The translations under genes were made by a program, and so were the position numbers. Source: Psychroserpens damuponensis (GTDB lineage: Bacteria > Bacteroidota > Bacteroidia > Flavobacteriales > Flavobacteriaceae). From it: 64,000 nt of DNA. The notes below the pieces were generated by a model. The model was not told the DNA's origin. It did not search any database and was given only the letters and a program-made list of their open reading frames with translations. The stretch's first letter is position 1, and the number at the start of each line of letters is the position of its first letter. This document shows, in pieces, positions 34,155-43,309 of the stretch. The stretch is from assembly GCF_000826655.1 (NCBI RefSeq), contig NZ_JXJO01000022.1:62001-126000 (forward strand), given 5' to 3'.

Positions 34155-34607
34155 ATGAAAAAATTAGTACTCTTATTTGCCGTAGTTTTTTTAACACTTA
34201 CTGATGCCTTTGCTCAAGTAGAATATAAAATCATTACAAGTGTAGAATCTATTGTGCCAAATGGTTTGGGACGCTCAAGGCTTATTTCTGCTTCAGACGA
34301 GCGTGATTATAAAGAATTCACCTCTGTTAGAAGTGAGGATAAAAAAGAAGATAAACGAAATAAATCAGACAGAAGTGAGATAAGAGTTAAGAATTTTGAA
34401 GAGACTAAACTTTTAAATTTTTTCAATTTAGGAGGAATACGTTTTCAAAACATTGCTGCTAATGACGCTGTTATTACTTCAAAAGTAAACACAATGATTC
34501 AAGAAGGTTGGGAATTAGCCTTTGTGACTAGTGCTGTAGAAAGCGCAGGCAAAGGTGACAACAATGGTATTTTTATAACCCGATTTATTTTTAAAAGAAC
34601 TAAATAA
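34155..34607 (+). CDS. Secreted hypothetical protein
   Basis: The 150-residue protein has a clear signal peptide (KKLVLLFAVVFLTLTDAFAQ), a very charged middle (SEDKKEDKRNKSDRSE) and a globular end (NTMIQEGWELAFVTSAVES). I recognise no named family with confidence. It is a single gene between divergent rsgA and a bidirectional terminator. Confidence 0.7.
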   Translation: MKKLVLLFAVVFLTLTDAFAQVEYKIITSVESIVPNGLGRSRLISASDERDYKEFTSVRSEDKKEDKRNKSDRSEIRVKNFEETKLLNFFNLGGIRFQNIAANDAVITSKVNTMIQEGWELAFVTSAVESAGKGDNNGIFITRFIFKRTK

Positions 34608-34611
34608 ACTA

Positions 34612-34642
34612 AAAAAAAGACCATCAATTGATGGTCTTTTTT
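34612..34642. terminator. Bidirectional terminator before aromatic operon end
   Basis: AAAGACCATCAATTGATGGTC forms a self-complementary stem flanked by A-run and T-run. It ends both the secreted protein gene and the aromatic operon. Confidence 0.9.
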
Positions 34643-34643
34643 T

Positions 34644-35726
34644 TTATCCGTTTATAATCTTCTCTTGATGATTAATAGATTCTTGGTGAATAGCCTTAAA
34701 CATGCGTAAAATAAACTCTTCACTTAGTCCTTTTTCATCACCATCTAAAACCATTTTACCTAAGATCTCGTTCCAACGTTTGCTTTGTAAAACAGCAACA
34801 TTTTTTTGTTTTTTAAGACTCCCAATACCATCGGCAACTTTCATTCGTTTTCCTAATAACTCTATAAGTTGGCTATCTACAACATCTATTTGAGCTCTTA
34901 AATTATTAAGCTCTGAGTTATACTCGGCTTCAGGATCAGATTCTTTTCTAATTTTTAAATCTTCCATAATGTTAACCAAAGTTTTAGGAGTAACTTGTTG
35001 TGCAGCATCACTCCATGCATTATCTGGATCAAAATGAGTTTCTATCATTAAACCATCAAAATTTAGATCTAATGCAGTTTGTGATACATCAAAAATCATA
35101 TCTCTTTTTCCAGTTATATGTGATGGGTCATTAATTAATGGTAGGTCTGGAAATCTATTTTGAAACTCAATAGCTAATTGCCATTCTGGAATGTTTCTAT
35201 ACTTCGTTTTCTCATAGGTTGAAAATCCTCTATGAATTGCACCTAGATTTTTAACTCCTGCACTATATAATCTTTCTATACCACCTAACCACAAGGCTAA
35301 ATCTGGATTGACTGGATTTTTAACTAAAACTACCTTATCTGTTCCCTTAAGAGCATCTGCAATTTCTTGCATAATGAAAGGGCTTACCGTAGATCGTGCA
35401 CCAATCCATAATAAATCTACATCATGTTCTAAAGCTAATTCTACGTGGTTTCTATTAGCAACTTCAGTACAGGTTTTCATACCTGTTTCTTCTTTTACTT
35501 TTTGCAACCATTTTAAACCTAGAGCACCAACACCTTCAAAATTTCCTGGACGTGTTCTCGGCTTCCAAATACCAGCTCTGTAATAGTTAACATCAGTATC
35601 TTTTAGCTCGTGTGCTATTTTTAATACTTGCTCTTCAGTTTCTGCACTGCATGGTCCTGCGATAACTAATGGGTGATTTAACCCTAATTTATCTAACCAT
35701 GTTCTCATTTCTTTTTTGTTTTCCAT
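34644..35726 (-). CDS. Bifunctional DAHP synthase / chorismate mutase
   Basis: The enzyme joins the first step of the shikimate pathway with the branch step to prephenate. The 360-residue protein has an N-terminal DAHP synthase domain of the KDSA-related type (PLVIAGPCSAETEEQVLKIA, YRAGIWKPRTRPGNFEGVG, LINDPSHITGKRDM) and a C-terminal AroQ-type chorismate mutase (LRAQIDVVDSQLIELLGKRM). The ATG before ENKKEMRTW was chosen. It is the last gene of the aromatic operon. Confidence 0.93.
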   Translation of the reverse strand: MENKKEMRTWLDKLGLNHPLVIAGPCSAETEEQVLKIAHELKDTDVNYYRAGIWKPRTRPGNFEGVGALGLKWLQKVKEETGMKTCTEVANRNHVELALEHDVDLLWIGARSTVSPFIMQEIADALKGTDKVVLVKNPVNPDLALWLGGIERLYSAGVKNLGAIHRGFSTYEKTKYRNIPEWQLAIEFQNRFPDLPLINDPSHITGKRDMIFDVSQTALDLNFDGLMIETHFDPDNAWSDAAQQVTPKTLVNIMEDLKIRKESDPEAEYNSELNNLRAQIDVVDSQLIELLGKRMKVADGIGSLKKQKNVAVLQSKRWNEILGKMVLDGDEKGLSEEFILRMFKAIHQESINHQEKIING

Positions 35727-35832
35727 AATACTTTTTTTATCCTTCCGAATTTTAATTCTCATCAAAATCCACCTTCCCCAAAAAAAGGGAAGGAATTATT
35801 AGTCTCCTCTTTTTACTTATTTTGTTTTACAC

Positions 35833-36684
35833 TTAAATCAATCCTTTTAATATGTCTTTGATGTGGTTTGTATTTTCCATTTCGGTATAAATGGCATTAA
35901 AATCATCGGCTTCCATCAAAGCTTTAAATTGCTTGAGATTGGTTATATATTCATCTAAAGTTTCAATCACATTATCTCTATTTTGCTTAAAAATTGGTGT
36001 CCACATGGCTGGTGAACTTTTTGCTAAGCGCACAGTACTCTCAAAGCCACTTCCAGCCATATCAAAAATATCGCGCTCATTTTTCTCTTTTTCAATTACG
36101 GTTTTACCCAACATAAACGAGCTAATATGTGACAAATGAGACACATAAGCGATATGCTTGTCATGAGCTTCAGGATTCATATATCGAATACGCATTCCTA
36201 AGTCTGTAAAAAGCTTCAAAGCTTTCTCTTGAAGTTTAAAAGTTGTTTTTTCTACCTCACAAATGATATTCGTTTTTTTTTCAAACAAATGAGCTATTGC
36301 TGCTTTTGGACCAGAAAACTCTGTTCCTGCAATGGGATGTGTTGCTAAAAAATTACGACGCTTTTTATGATTTTCTACCGACTTACAAACCGGTAATTTC
36401 GTAGATCCTACATCTATCACTAGTGTTTGGTCTCCAATCTTATCTAAAACTTTAGGCAGCTCAACAATGGCTTTATCTACAGGAATAGAAAGGATGACTA
36501 CATCTGCCTGTTGCAAATCATCATACGTTGCTTTGGCATCAATTAAATTCAAATTTAAAGCCTCATCTAAGTGTTTGTCGTTAGAATCTATCCCAAAAAT
36601 TTTAGCATTTGTGTATTTAGACTTGATGTCTATTGCTAAACTTCCTCCAATTAATCCAATGCCTATGATGTGTATGTTATTCAT
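35833..36684 (-). CDS. tyrA: Prephenate dehydrogenase
   Basis: TyrA oxidises and decarboxylates prephenate to 4-hydroxyphenylpyruvate for tyrosine. The 283-residue protein has the Rossmann motif IGIGLIGGSLAIDIK, VDVGSTKLPVC, THPIAGTEFSGPKAA and the catalytic His segment AYVSHLSHISSFML. No ACT domain is present. It lies between the aminotransferase and the DAHP synthase. Confidence 0.94.
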   Translation of the reverse strand: MNNIHIIGIGLIGGSLAIDIKSKYTNAKIFGIDSNDKHLDEALNLNLIDAKATYDDLQQADVVILSIPVDKAIVELPKVLDKIGDQTLVIDVGSTKLPVCKSVENHKKRRNFLATHPIAGTEFSGPKAAIAHLFEKKTNIICEVEKTTFKLQEKALKLFTDLGMRIRYMNPEAHDKHIAYVSHLSHISSFMLGKTVIEKEKNERDIFDMAGSGFESTVRLAKSSPAMWTPIFKQNRDNVIETLDEYITNLKQFKALMEADDFNAIYTEMENTNHIKDILKGLI

Positions 36685-36772
36685 GTTTATATTCCGTTTC
36701 TACGGAAATTTTATAATTCATTCATTTCTATTCTTCCCAACCACTTACGGTCTATCAAAAAAAAGATAGTTT

Positions 36773-37918
36773 TTATGTTAATCTCTCCAATGCTTCCTCT
36801 AATTCATCAATAGATGCACAAAGCGAAAACCGTATATAGCCAATTCCATTACTACCAAAAATGGTTCCTGGAGTGATAAAAATTGATTTTTCTTTTAGTA
36901 TTAAATCGATATAATCTTCTGCTTTAATATGTTCAGGCAACTTAGCCCAAACAAACAATCCTGAGGCTCCTTTATTGTAGGTGCACTTAAGTGCATCTGC
37001 AATTTTCCATACAATTTTACGACGCTGTTCATACACGCTATTTAAACTCGAAAACCACATGTCTGAACATTTTAATGCTTCAATTGCTCCTTTTTGGAGG
37101 CCTAAAAACATTCCAGAATCCATATTACTTTTTACACGTAATACTGCATCTATATATTCATGCTTACCTAGCAACATACCTACTCTCCAACCTGCCATAT
37201 TAAAAGTTTTACTTATAGAGTTTAGCTCTAAACATACATCTTTGGCATTTTTATATTTTAATATACTTCTAGGGAAGCGATTAAGAATAAAACTATAGGG
37301 ATTGTCATTAACAATTAGAATATTATGACGTTTTCCAAATTTAATTAAGTCTTCAAATAATTTAACCGAGCCTTTTTCTCCAGTAGGCATATGTGGATAA
37401 TTCACCCACATAATTTTCACATTTTCAACGCCTCTTTTTTCTAGAGCTATCAAATCTGGACACCAATTAGACGCTTGCGTTAAATCATAAAAAACAGGAA
37501 CGGCTCCTACCAAATTGGTAACCGATTTATAAGTTGGATAGCCAGGATTAGGGATTAAAACTTCATCTCCTGGATTTAAAAATGCCATAGAAATGTGTAA
37601 AATCCCTTCCTTACTTCCCGTTAATGGAAGCACTTCTGTATGCGCACTAAGGTTGACATCAAAATGAGATTTATAAAAATTGGCAATAGCTTCTCTCAAC
37701 TCAGGTATCCCTTGATAACTTTGATATTTATGTACTGTTTCGTCTTCAAAAGTCTCAACTAGTGCATTTAGCACAGCTTCTGGAGGATGCAAATCTGGAC
37801 TTCCAATACCTAAATTGATAATGGGCTTACCTTGAGATTTAAGCAATCGCACTTCTCTTAACTTTTTTGAAAAGTAGTATTCTTCTACATTTTGTAAACG
37901 GTTGGCAACCTTAATCAT
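36773..37918 (-). CDS. Class I aminotransferase (aromatic operon)
   Basis: The 381-residue PLP enzyme has NPGYPTYKSVTNLVGA, VNDNPYSFI and the PLP-lysine segment NSISKTFNMAGWRVGM. Its place between pheA and tyrA suggests that it forms phenylalanine and tyrosine from their oxo acids. Its start overlaps the pheA stop by ATGA. The substrate is not proven. Confidence 0.9.
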   Translation of the reverse strand: MIKVANRLQNVEEYYFSKKLREVRLLKSQGKPIINLGIGSPDLHPPEAVLNALVETFEDETVHKYQSYQGIPELREAIANFYKSHFDVNLSAHTEVLPLTGSKEGILHISMAFLNPGDEVLIPNPGYPTYKSVTNLVGAVPVFYDLTQASNWCPDLIALEKRGVENVKIMWVNYPHMPTGEKGSVKLFEDLIKFGKRHNILIVNDNPYSFILNRFPRSILKYKNAKDVCLELNSISKTFNMAGWRVGMLLGKHEYIDAVLRVKSNMDSGMFLGLQKGAIEALKCSDMWFSSLNSVYEQRRKIVWKIADALKCTYNKGASGLFVWAKLPEHIKAEDYIDLILKEKSIFITPGTIFGSNGIGYIRFSLCASIDELEEALERLT

Positions 37919-38742
37919 AGTCTTGCGTTTTTATATTCTCCCAAAACCTTAAAGTCTTGTGCCATAATTTTCATTATGGATTTAGCTTTATCATAGTCTT
38001 TAAACGACTCAAAAGTCACATCTACAAAAAAGGCATATTTCCAAGGTGTTTCAATTTTAGGAAGAGATTGAATCTTTGTTAAATTTAACTTACAATCACT
38101 TAATACGTTTAAAATAGTCGCTAAACTTCCTCTTTTATGGTCTAATTCAAATTTTATTGATGCTTTATTGATTTCATGTACTGGTATTTCAGCATTTTTA
38201 GTTTTTACAATAAAGAAACGTGTTTCATTGTGTTTGATGGTTTGAATGCTTTCTGAAATGATATCTAGCTCAAACAATTGGGCAGCTAAACGCGATGCAA
38301 TAGCTGCAACATTTTTTGTTTGATTTTCCTGAATCCTCTGGGCTACTTGAGCAGTATCAATATCTTCAATTAATTTAATATGAGGATAGTGTTTAAAAAA
38401 CGATTTACATTGTAATAATGCCATAGGATGAGAATATACTTCTTTAATATCATCTATAGTTTGGTTTGGCAATGCCATTAAATGGTGTTGAATATCTAGA
38501 TAATGTTCTCCTACAATATGTAAATTATGAGTATCAATCAATGCATAATTTGGAATTATAGAACCTGCTATAGAATTCTCAATAGCCATTATAGCTGCAT
38601 CACAATTACGGTTTAAAATACTTTCAATTACAGCATCAAATGTCATACATTCATCTACCAACACACGCTCATCAAAATATTGCTGTGACACAATGTGATG
38701 AAATGATCCTTTAACTCCTTGTATGGCTACTGATTTTATCAA
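37915..38742 (-). CDS. pheA: Prephenate dehydratase
   Basis: PheA converts prephenate to phenylpyruvate. The 275-residue protein has SVAIQGVKGSFHHIV, AIMAIENSIAGSIIPNY and a C-terminal ACT regulatory domain (IKFELDHKRGSLATILNVL, LPKIETPWKYAFFVDV) for feedback by phenylalanine. The start is uncertain: no ATG fits, and I chose the TTG before IKSVAIQG with an A-rich stretch before it. A TTG 45 bases further up is the other option. Transcription is probably controlled by the leader at 38893 and the terminator at 38840. Confidence 0.92.
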   Translation of the reverse strand: MIKSVAIQGVKGSFHHIVSQQYFDERVLVDECMTFDAVIESILNRNCDAAIMAIENSIAGSIIPNYALIDTHNLHIVGEHYLDIQHHLMALPNQTIDDIKEVYSHPMALLQCKSFFKHYPHIKLIEDIDTAQVAQRIQENQTKNVAAIASRLAAQLFELDIISESIQTIKHNETRFFIVKTKNAEIPVHEINKASIKFELDHKRGSLATILNVLSDCKLNLTKIQSLPKIETPWKYAFFVDVTFESFKDYDKAKSIMKIMAQDFKVLGEYKNARL

Positions 38743-38839
38743 TTTTTTCTTTTTAATTATGACATCCCAAAACCTATTTAGGACCAATTCAATGTATTAT
38801 TTCAATATGATTATTAAGTACTTACCAAAATATTAAATC

Positions 38840-38870
38840 AAAAAAAAAGTCTCGATTTTCATCGAGACTC
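38840..38870 (-). terminator. Attenuator terminator of the aromatic operon
   Basis: On the minus strand AGTCTCGAT-gaaa-ATCGAGACT (38848-38869) is followed by nine T. It lies between the leader peptide and pheA in the direction of transcription, so it can only be a premature terminator. The part GTCTCG can instead pair with CGAGGC inside the leader (38906-38911), giving an antiterminator. Confidence 0.88.
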
Positions 38871-38892
38871 ATATTATATTTATTACTATAAA

Positions 38893-38970
38893 TTATACAT
38901 ACAATGCCTCGTTCTTTTCGCTAAAAAAGAAATAAAACCAGTTAAAATATGTATGATTTGATGTATTCAT
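38893..38970 (-). CDS. Aromatic-rich leader peptide of the pheA operon
   Basis: The 25-codon ORF starts MNTSNHT and then reads YFNWFYFFF before SEKNEALYV and a stop. Eight of nine successive codons (residues 8-16) are Phe, Tyr or Trp. It lies upstream of an intrinsic terminator and of pheA, the first gene of a Phe/Tyr operon. This is the layout of ribosome-mediated attenuation: with scarce aromatic aminoacyl-tRNA the ribosome stalls at residues 8-16, leaves CGAGGC (38906-38911) free and stops terminator formation; a ribosome that reaches the stop codon covers it. Confidence 0.88.
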   Translation of the reverse strand: MNTSNHTYFNWFYFFFSEKNEALYV

Positions 38971-39095
38971 GTCGTTATTATGATGCTAATGTACTTATAT
39001 TTTTAATAAATCAAAATTGTTAGACAATTTTTTTAGGTTTTACATTTCAGAATTAAAGATTTCACAATTTAAACTAAGGCATTAGCAATTATTAC

Positions 39096-39103
39096 TATTT
39101 TTG
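39096..39103 (+). promoter_or_regulatory. Candidate -7 element of gldA
   Basis: TATTTTTG matches TAnnTTTG 18 bases before the gldA start. This would give a very short leader. No TTG at the usual distance was seen. Confidence 0.35.
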
Positions 39104-39120
39104 AATAAATAAATTGATTT

Positions 39121-40014
39121 ATGTCTATCGAAGTTGAAAACATTTCTAAAGTTTATGGCGAGCAAAAAGCGCTAAACAATATTTCATTTTCAGTAAATAC
39201 AGGAGAAATTGTTGGATTTTTGGGACCTAATGGTGCAGGAAAATCTACGTTAATGAAAATTTTAACCACCTACATTAATGCTACAGAAGGTATTGCTAAG
39301 GTTAGTGGTTTTCAAGTTGAAACTCATAAACAAGACGTACAAAAAAGTGTTGGTTATTTGCCTGAGCATAACCCATTATATCTAGAAATGTATGTTAAAG
39401 AATACCTTACTTTTAATGCAGGTATTTATAAAACGTCAAAAACTAGAATCGATGATGTTATTGAACTTACGGGTTTAACACCAGAGTCTCACAAAAAAAT
39501 TGGTGAGTTATCTAAAGGTTATAGACAACGTGTAGGTTTGGCTAATGCGTTGCTTCATGACCCTTCGGTTTTAATTTTAGATGAACCTACTACAGGTTTA
39601 GATCCTAATCAATTAGTAGATATTAGACATTTAATTAAAAATATTGGCAAAGATAAAACAGTGTTTTTATCAACCCATATTATGCAAGAAGTTGAGGCTA
39701 TTTGTGACCGTGTGATTATTATTAATAAAGGGGAAATTGTTGCAGATAAAAAACTTAAAGATTTACGAGACGAGAAAGAACAAACGGTAGTTGTAGAGTT
39801 TGATTATCGTGTTGAAGATGCTTTTTTACTGAAACTTCCTAACGCCAAAACCGTTAAAAACACACACGATTTTATTTATGAAATCACATTCTCTACAGGA
39901 GAAGATATGCGTTCTCATGTGTTTGATTTTGCACATGATAATGAATTAAAGATTCTTCAGTTGAATCAAAAAAATGCAAGTTTAGAGAGTTTGTTTAGGG
40001 AGTTGACGAGTTAG
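39121..40014 (+). CDS. gldA: Gliding motility ABC transporter ATPase GldA
   Basis: The 297-residue ABC ATPase has the Walker A GPNGAGKSTLMKIL, the Q-loop region GYLPEHNPLY, signature LSKGYRQRVGL, Walker B LILDEPTTGLDPNQ and the switch His in FLSTHIMQEVEAI. The C-terminal part is typical of GldA, the ATPase that works with GldF and GldG. No gldF or gldG is adjacent, which is usual. It is divergent from the aromatic operon. Confidence 0.9.
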   Translation: MSIEVENISKVYGEQKALNNISFSVNTGEIVGFLGPNGAGKSTLMKILTTYINATEGIAKVSGFQVETHKQDVQKSVGYLPEHNPLYLEMYVKEYLTFNAGIYKTSKTRIDDVIELTGLTPESHKKIGELSKGYRQRVGLANALLHDPSVLILDEPTTGLDPNQLVDIRHLIKNIGKDKTVFLSTHIMQEVEAICDRVIIINKGEIVADKKLKDLRDEKEQTVVVEFDYRVEDAFLLKLPNAKTVKNTHDFIYEITFSTGEDMRSHVFDFAHDNELKILQLNQKNASLESLFRELTS

Positions 40015-40090
40015 TTTTAAGTGATCAATCTATAAAGTTCTATGTGCTGTAAAACTATGTAAAAGGTTTAAACTTAAGATTTCCGAAGTA

Positions 40091-40843
40091 TTAATCCTCA
40101 AAAATAAGTTGTCCTGTATAAAACTGCTCAACATCAATGATTGGAGGTGTATGGACTAGAATAACATCACCTGTACTTCTAATTTCTCCGGTTATAGATT
40201 GCTGTGCATTTATAATCATATCATTACTACTACGCTGAAAAATAGTAACGTTTTGAGCCATGAGGTCTCGACCTTCAAAACGTGCGTCACCAGAATAATA
40301 TTCGAGTTTTAAATTGTTAACTTCTCCATCAACAACTACATTTGAAAGATTATTAACAACAACTCTCAAAAAGTTAGCATCGACTTCTAGGTCGAAATTT
40401 CCATCTGTAGAGAAAGCATCTTCGTCGTTAGAATCTTCTGAAATCAATGTTAAATTATCAAAATTTAAAACCCCTAGACTACTTACGGTTCGTCCTGATC
40501 CATTTCTAATTTCGCTAAGATTAGGCGTCGTTACAAAAACTTTAGTAAGTGCATAATCGCGAGTTAAATTGCATCCATTATTATTGTACAATTCGAGGCG
40601 ACCATTGACGACTTTCACCTCAATATCATTCATTAAATATTCACCTGTTTGCACCATAACATTTTGAGTTTCTCCTGCTGTAATAATTAATTCAATTCTA
40701 GGATAAGCAGTTATTTGGGTAAATACATCAACTTCAAATTCTCTTTCAATGAGGTCTCCTGCGTTTTGAAAACAGTCTGGCACATGCTCGCCATTACACG
40801 ACAACAACACCATTGTAAATATGACACCTATTAATTTTCTCAT
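40091..40843 (-). CDS. Head-GIN (DUF2807) lipoprotein
   Basis: The 250-residue protein has a lipoprotein signal (IFTMVLLSCNGEH) and a beta-helix-like domain of the DUF2807/head-GIN type (VFTQITAYPRIELIITAG, LSEIRNGSGRTVSSLG, LKLEYYSGDARFEGRDL). Its start overlaps the stop of the upstream gene by ATGA, so they are coupled. Role in the envelope unknown. Confidence 0.83.
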   Translation of the reverse strand: MRKLIGVIFTMVLLSCNGEHVPDCFQNAGDLIEREFEVDVFTQITAYPRIELIITAGETQNVMVQTGEYLMNDIEVKVVNGRLELYNNNGCNLTRDYALTKVFVTTPNLSEIRNGSGRTVSSLGVLNFDNLTLISEDSNDEDAFSTDGNFDLEVDANFLRVVVNNLSNVVVDGEVNNLKLEYYSGDARFEGRDLMAQNVTIFQRSSNDMIINAQQSITGEIRSTGDVILVHTPPIIDVEQFYTGQLIFED

Positions 40844-41937
40844 AATCTTACACCTATTCCAAATTCTACAGCTTCTGCTTTCGCACCATGTGATTTTAGT
40901 GTTATGGCTCCAAAGATTTTATCACCAAAATAACGTTTTAACCCAATTCTATTATAAACTTGTCCTTCAAAATCGTAAGGATAATAGACATAATAACCTA
41001 ATTGTGTTACAAATGACATTTTATTTATAAATAACTCATGACCTACAAAAACACCTACTCGTTTCCAATCTTCGTCACCTTTAACATTAAGTTCTGGAAA
41101 TGCAACCGCATAAAAATGAATCAATTCTTCTAAAAATTTAGAAAAGAAAACATCTGTTCCTAATTGAATAGCACTTTTTCTATTGATGCGTTTGTCTGCA
41201 TATGCCGAAATAATATAGAAAGGATACTGACCAACATCAATAATATCACTTTCATTAACACCACTTCTAAATGCGAAATTAAATGCAATGGGTTCTTTAT
41301 ATTTTTTTTCTTCGGAAGTTGGTATATACTCAGGTTCTTTATCTGAATTAAACATATAGTTTGCTCCAACATTAAATGCAAAGGTGTTTGTAGATGTGTT
41401 TGGCGCTCTAAAATTGGCATTAGAATAGTGAATAACCGAAATACCTGCCTGCAAACCAAAGCCTTTTATGATATTCTCTTTTTTATAATTCAACATTAAA
41501 TACGTAGAACTCAGCAAATCTGACCCATAGGCATTGTTTCTAAAGTTGGTGTTTTTATCGTAAGGATTGGTAGTATAAGCCATACCTTGACCAATTCTAA
41601 AGTTAAGATTTCGGTTTAGGAAATAAAAATTGTAATGAGCGTATAAGCTATAATTTTCTCCTAAATACGTGTTTTTCATATCTTGATAAATGAATGAAAA
41701 ACCCCAATCTGGATAATTAAATCTACTTTCCCAGTCTTTAAATCCGTAGGTTTTTTTATTGTAGCTTAAAATTAATCCGCTAGGATGACCTGTAATTAAA
41801 TGAGAAATATCTGGATTGTGTTCTAAAATTGTTCCGTAGAAAACATCGGTATCTAAAGTAAAAAGATTAGGATCTTCCTCTTGTGCAAATGCAGTTACAC
41901 AAAACAGACAAAACATGTAGGCTAAAAAACGATTCAT
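40840..41937 (-). CDS. PagL-like acyloxyacyl hydrolase family outer membrane protein
   Basis: The 365-residue protein has a signal peptide (YMFCLFCVTAFAQ) and an outer membrane barrel. The segment VIHYSNANFRAPNTSTNTF has the His-x-Ser-Asn arrangement of PagL-type lipid A 3-O-deacylases, and RIGQGMAYTTNPYD precedes it. It probably trims acyl chains of lipid A, but this is inferred from family features. It is co-translated with the DUF2807 lipoprotein downstream. Confidence 0.78.
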   Translation of the reverse strand: MNRFLAYMFCLFCVTAFAQEEDPNLFTLDTDVFYGTILEHNPDISHLITGHPSGLILSYNKKTYGFKDWESRFNYPDWGFSFIYQDMKNTYLGENYSLYAHYNFYFLNRNLNFRIGQGMAYTTNPYDKNTNFRNNAYGSDLLSSTYLMLNYKKENIIKGFGLQAGISVIHYSNANFRAPNTSTNTFAFNVGANYMFNSDKEPEYIPTSEEKKYKEPIAFNFAFRSGVNESDIIDVGQYPFYIISAYADKRINRKSAIQLGTDVFFSKFLEELIHFYAVAFPELNVKGDEDWKRVGVFVGHELFINKMSFVTQLGYYVYYPYDFEGQVYNRIGLKRYFGDKIFGAITLKSHGAKAEAVEFGIGVRL

Positions 41938-42180
41938 AAATTTAGTTAGTGCGTAAATGTATGTATTACCAATTACAACTTAAAATCTATACGCAAAAAT
42001 CAAATATTTAGTTTTAACTGCAATAGCCTAATTTGCAATATGTGTTTTTCTAAAGTACAAAACGATACTTGTGTATCGTCATCATCGAGATTGGAAGTAC
42101 AATTATTACAATGATATAGAACTACAACAACGTTTAATAACATTTTTTGAGACTACAGTACCGCTACATTTAAGCTAAAA

Positions 42181-43137
42181 TTAAAACAACTTTGAAGCAA
42201 TCGCCTCAATATTATCACTTTTTCCCATAGAATAATAATGTAACACAGGAGCACCTGCATCTAATAGCTCTTTAGATTGTTGTATGGCCCATTCAATCCC
42301 AACTTGTCTTACTTTAGCATTATTGTCACATTTTTCTATTTCATCTATTAAGATTTCTGGTAAATCAATTTTAAAAACCTGTGGTAGTAATTGCAAATGA
42401 CGTTTTACGGCTATTGGTTTAATACCAGGAATTATAGGCACATGAATTCCAGAATCTTTTGCGGCTTTTACAAATTCAAAATATTTGGCATTATCAAAAA
42501 ACATTTGAGTAACCACATAATCTGCGCCAGCTTCTACTTTTTCTTTCAGACGTTTTAAATCTGTTTGTAAAGAAGGGGCTTCAATATGTTTTTCTGGATA
42601 GCCAGCTACACCAATACAAAAATCTGATTTATGATCTGCCTCTAGAACATCATGCAAATATTTACCACAGTTTAGATTTTGTATTTGACCCACTAATTGG
42701 CTAGCATATTGGTGACCACCATTTGTAGCTTCAAAATACTTTTGATGGCTCATCGCATCACCTCGCAAAGCCATTACATTATCAATACCTAAATAATGGC
42801 AATCTACTAAGAGGTATTCTGTTTCCTCTTTAGAAAAACCTCCACACAATACATGAGGAACTGTATCAACATCATATTTATGCTTAATTGCTGCGCAAAT
42901 ACCAACCGTACCAGGACGCATTCTTGTAATTTTTCTATCTAACAAACCATTACCTTTATCAATATACACATATTGTTCTCTTGATGTTGTTACATCAATA
43001 AATGGTGGTTTAAATTCCATTAAGGGATCGATATTATTATACAATTCTTGAATGTTATTTCCTTTTTTTGGTGGAATCATTTCAAAAGAAAACAACGTTT
43101 TTCCATTCGCATTTTTTATATGATCTGTTACTTTCAT
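42181..43137 (-). CDS. metF: Methylenetetrahydrofolate reductase
   Basis: MetF makes 5-methyltetrahydrofolate, the methyl donor of MetH. The 318-residue TIM barrel has FSFEMIPPKKGNNIQE with the catalytic Glu, DVTTSREQYVYI, NVMALRGDAM and GADYVVTQMFFD. It lies at the end of the riboswitch-controlled metH group and begins 4 bases after a small ORF. Confidence 0.95.
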   Translation of the reverse strand: MKVTDHIKNANGKTLFSFEMIPPKKGNNIQELYNNIDPLMEFKPPFIDVTTSREQYVYIDKGNGLLDRKITRMRPGTVGICAAIKHKYDVDTVPHVLCGGFSKEETEYLLVDCHYLGIDNVMALRGDAMSHQKYFEATNGGHQYASQLVGQIQNLNCGKYLHDVLEADHKSDFCIGVAGYPEKHIEAPSLQTDLKRLKEKVEAGADYVVTQMFFDNAKYFEFVKAAKDSGIHVPIIPGIKPIAVKRHLQLLPQVFKIDLPEILIDEIEKCDNNAKVRQVGIEWAIQQSKELLDAGAPVLHYYSMGKSDNIEAIASKLF

Positions 43138-43141
43138 AGTA

Positions 43142-43234
43142 TCATGTTGATACGAAATAAGCTGCTAATAAAGACACTGTTGTTAACAGGAATAAATGAA
43201 AAGCAAACCTTATTTCTTCTTTATATTTTTTCAT
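43142..43234 (-). CDS. Candidate 30-residue membrane peptide upstream of metF
   Basis: The ORF starts ATGAAAAAATATAAAG and encodes MKKYKEEIRF followed by one membrane segment, AFHLFLLTTVSLLAAYFVST. A charged start and one hydrophobic helix suggest a real small membrane protein. It lies between metH and metF and its stop is 4 bases from the metF start, so translation may be coupled. No family is recognised. Confidence 0.5.
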   Translation of the reverse strand: MKKYKEEIRFAFHLFLLTTVSLLAAYFVST

Positions 43235-43309
43235 AATCTTGGTTTTAAAATATAGCGCAAGATTACTATTTAACTGTGTATTATTTATGTTGTCTATTCT
43301 AAGAAATTG

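Noticed and set aside
42062-42085. Hairpin CGATAC-ttgt-GTATCG between metF and the PagL-like gene
   Set aside because: Six base pairs without a T-run or wider structure; could be chance in an AT-rich region.
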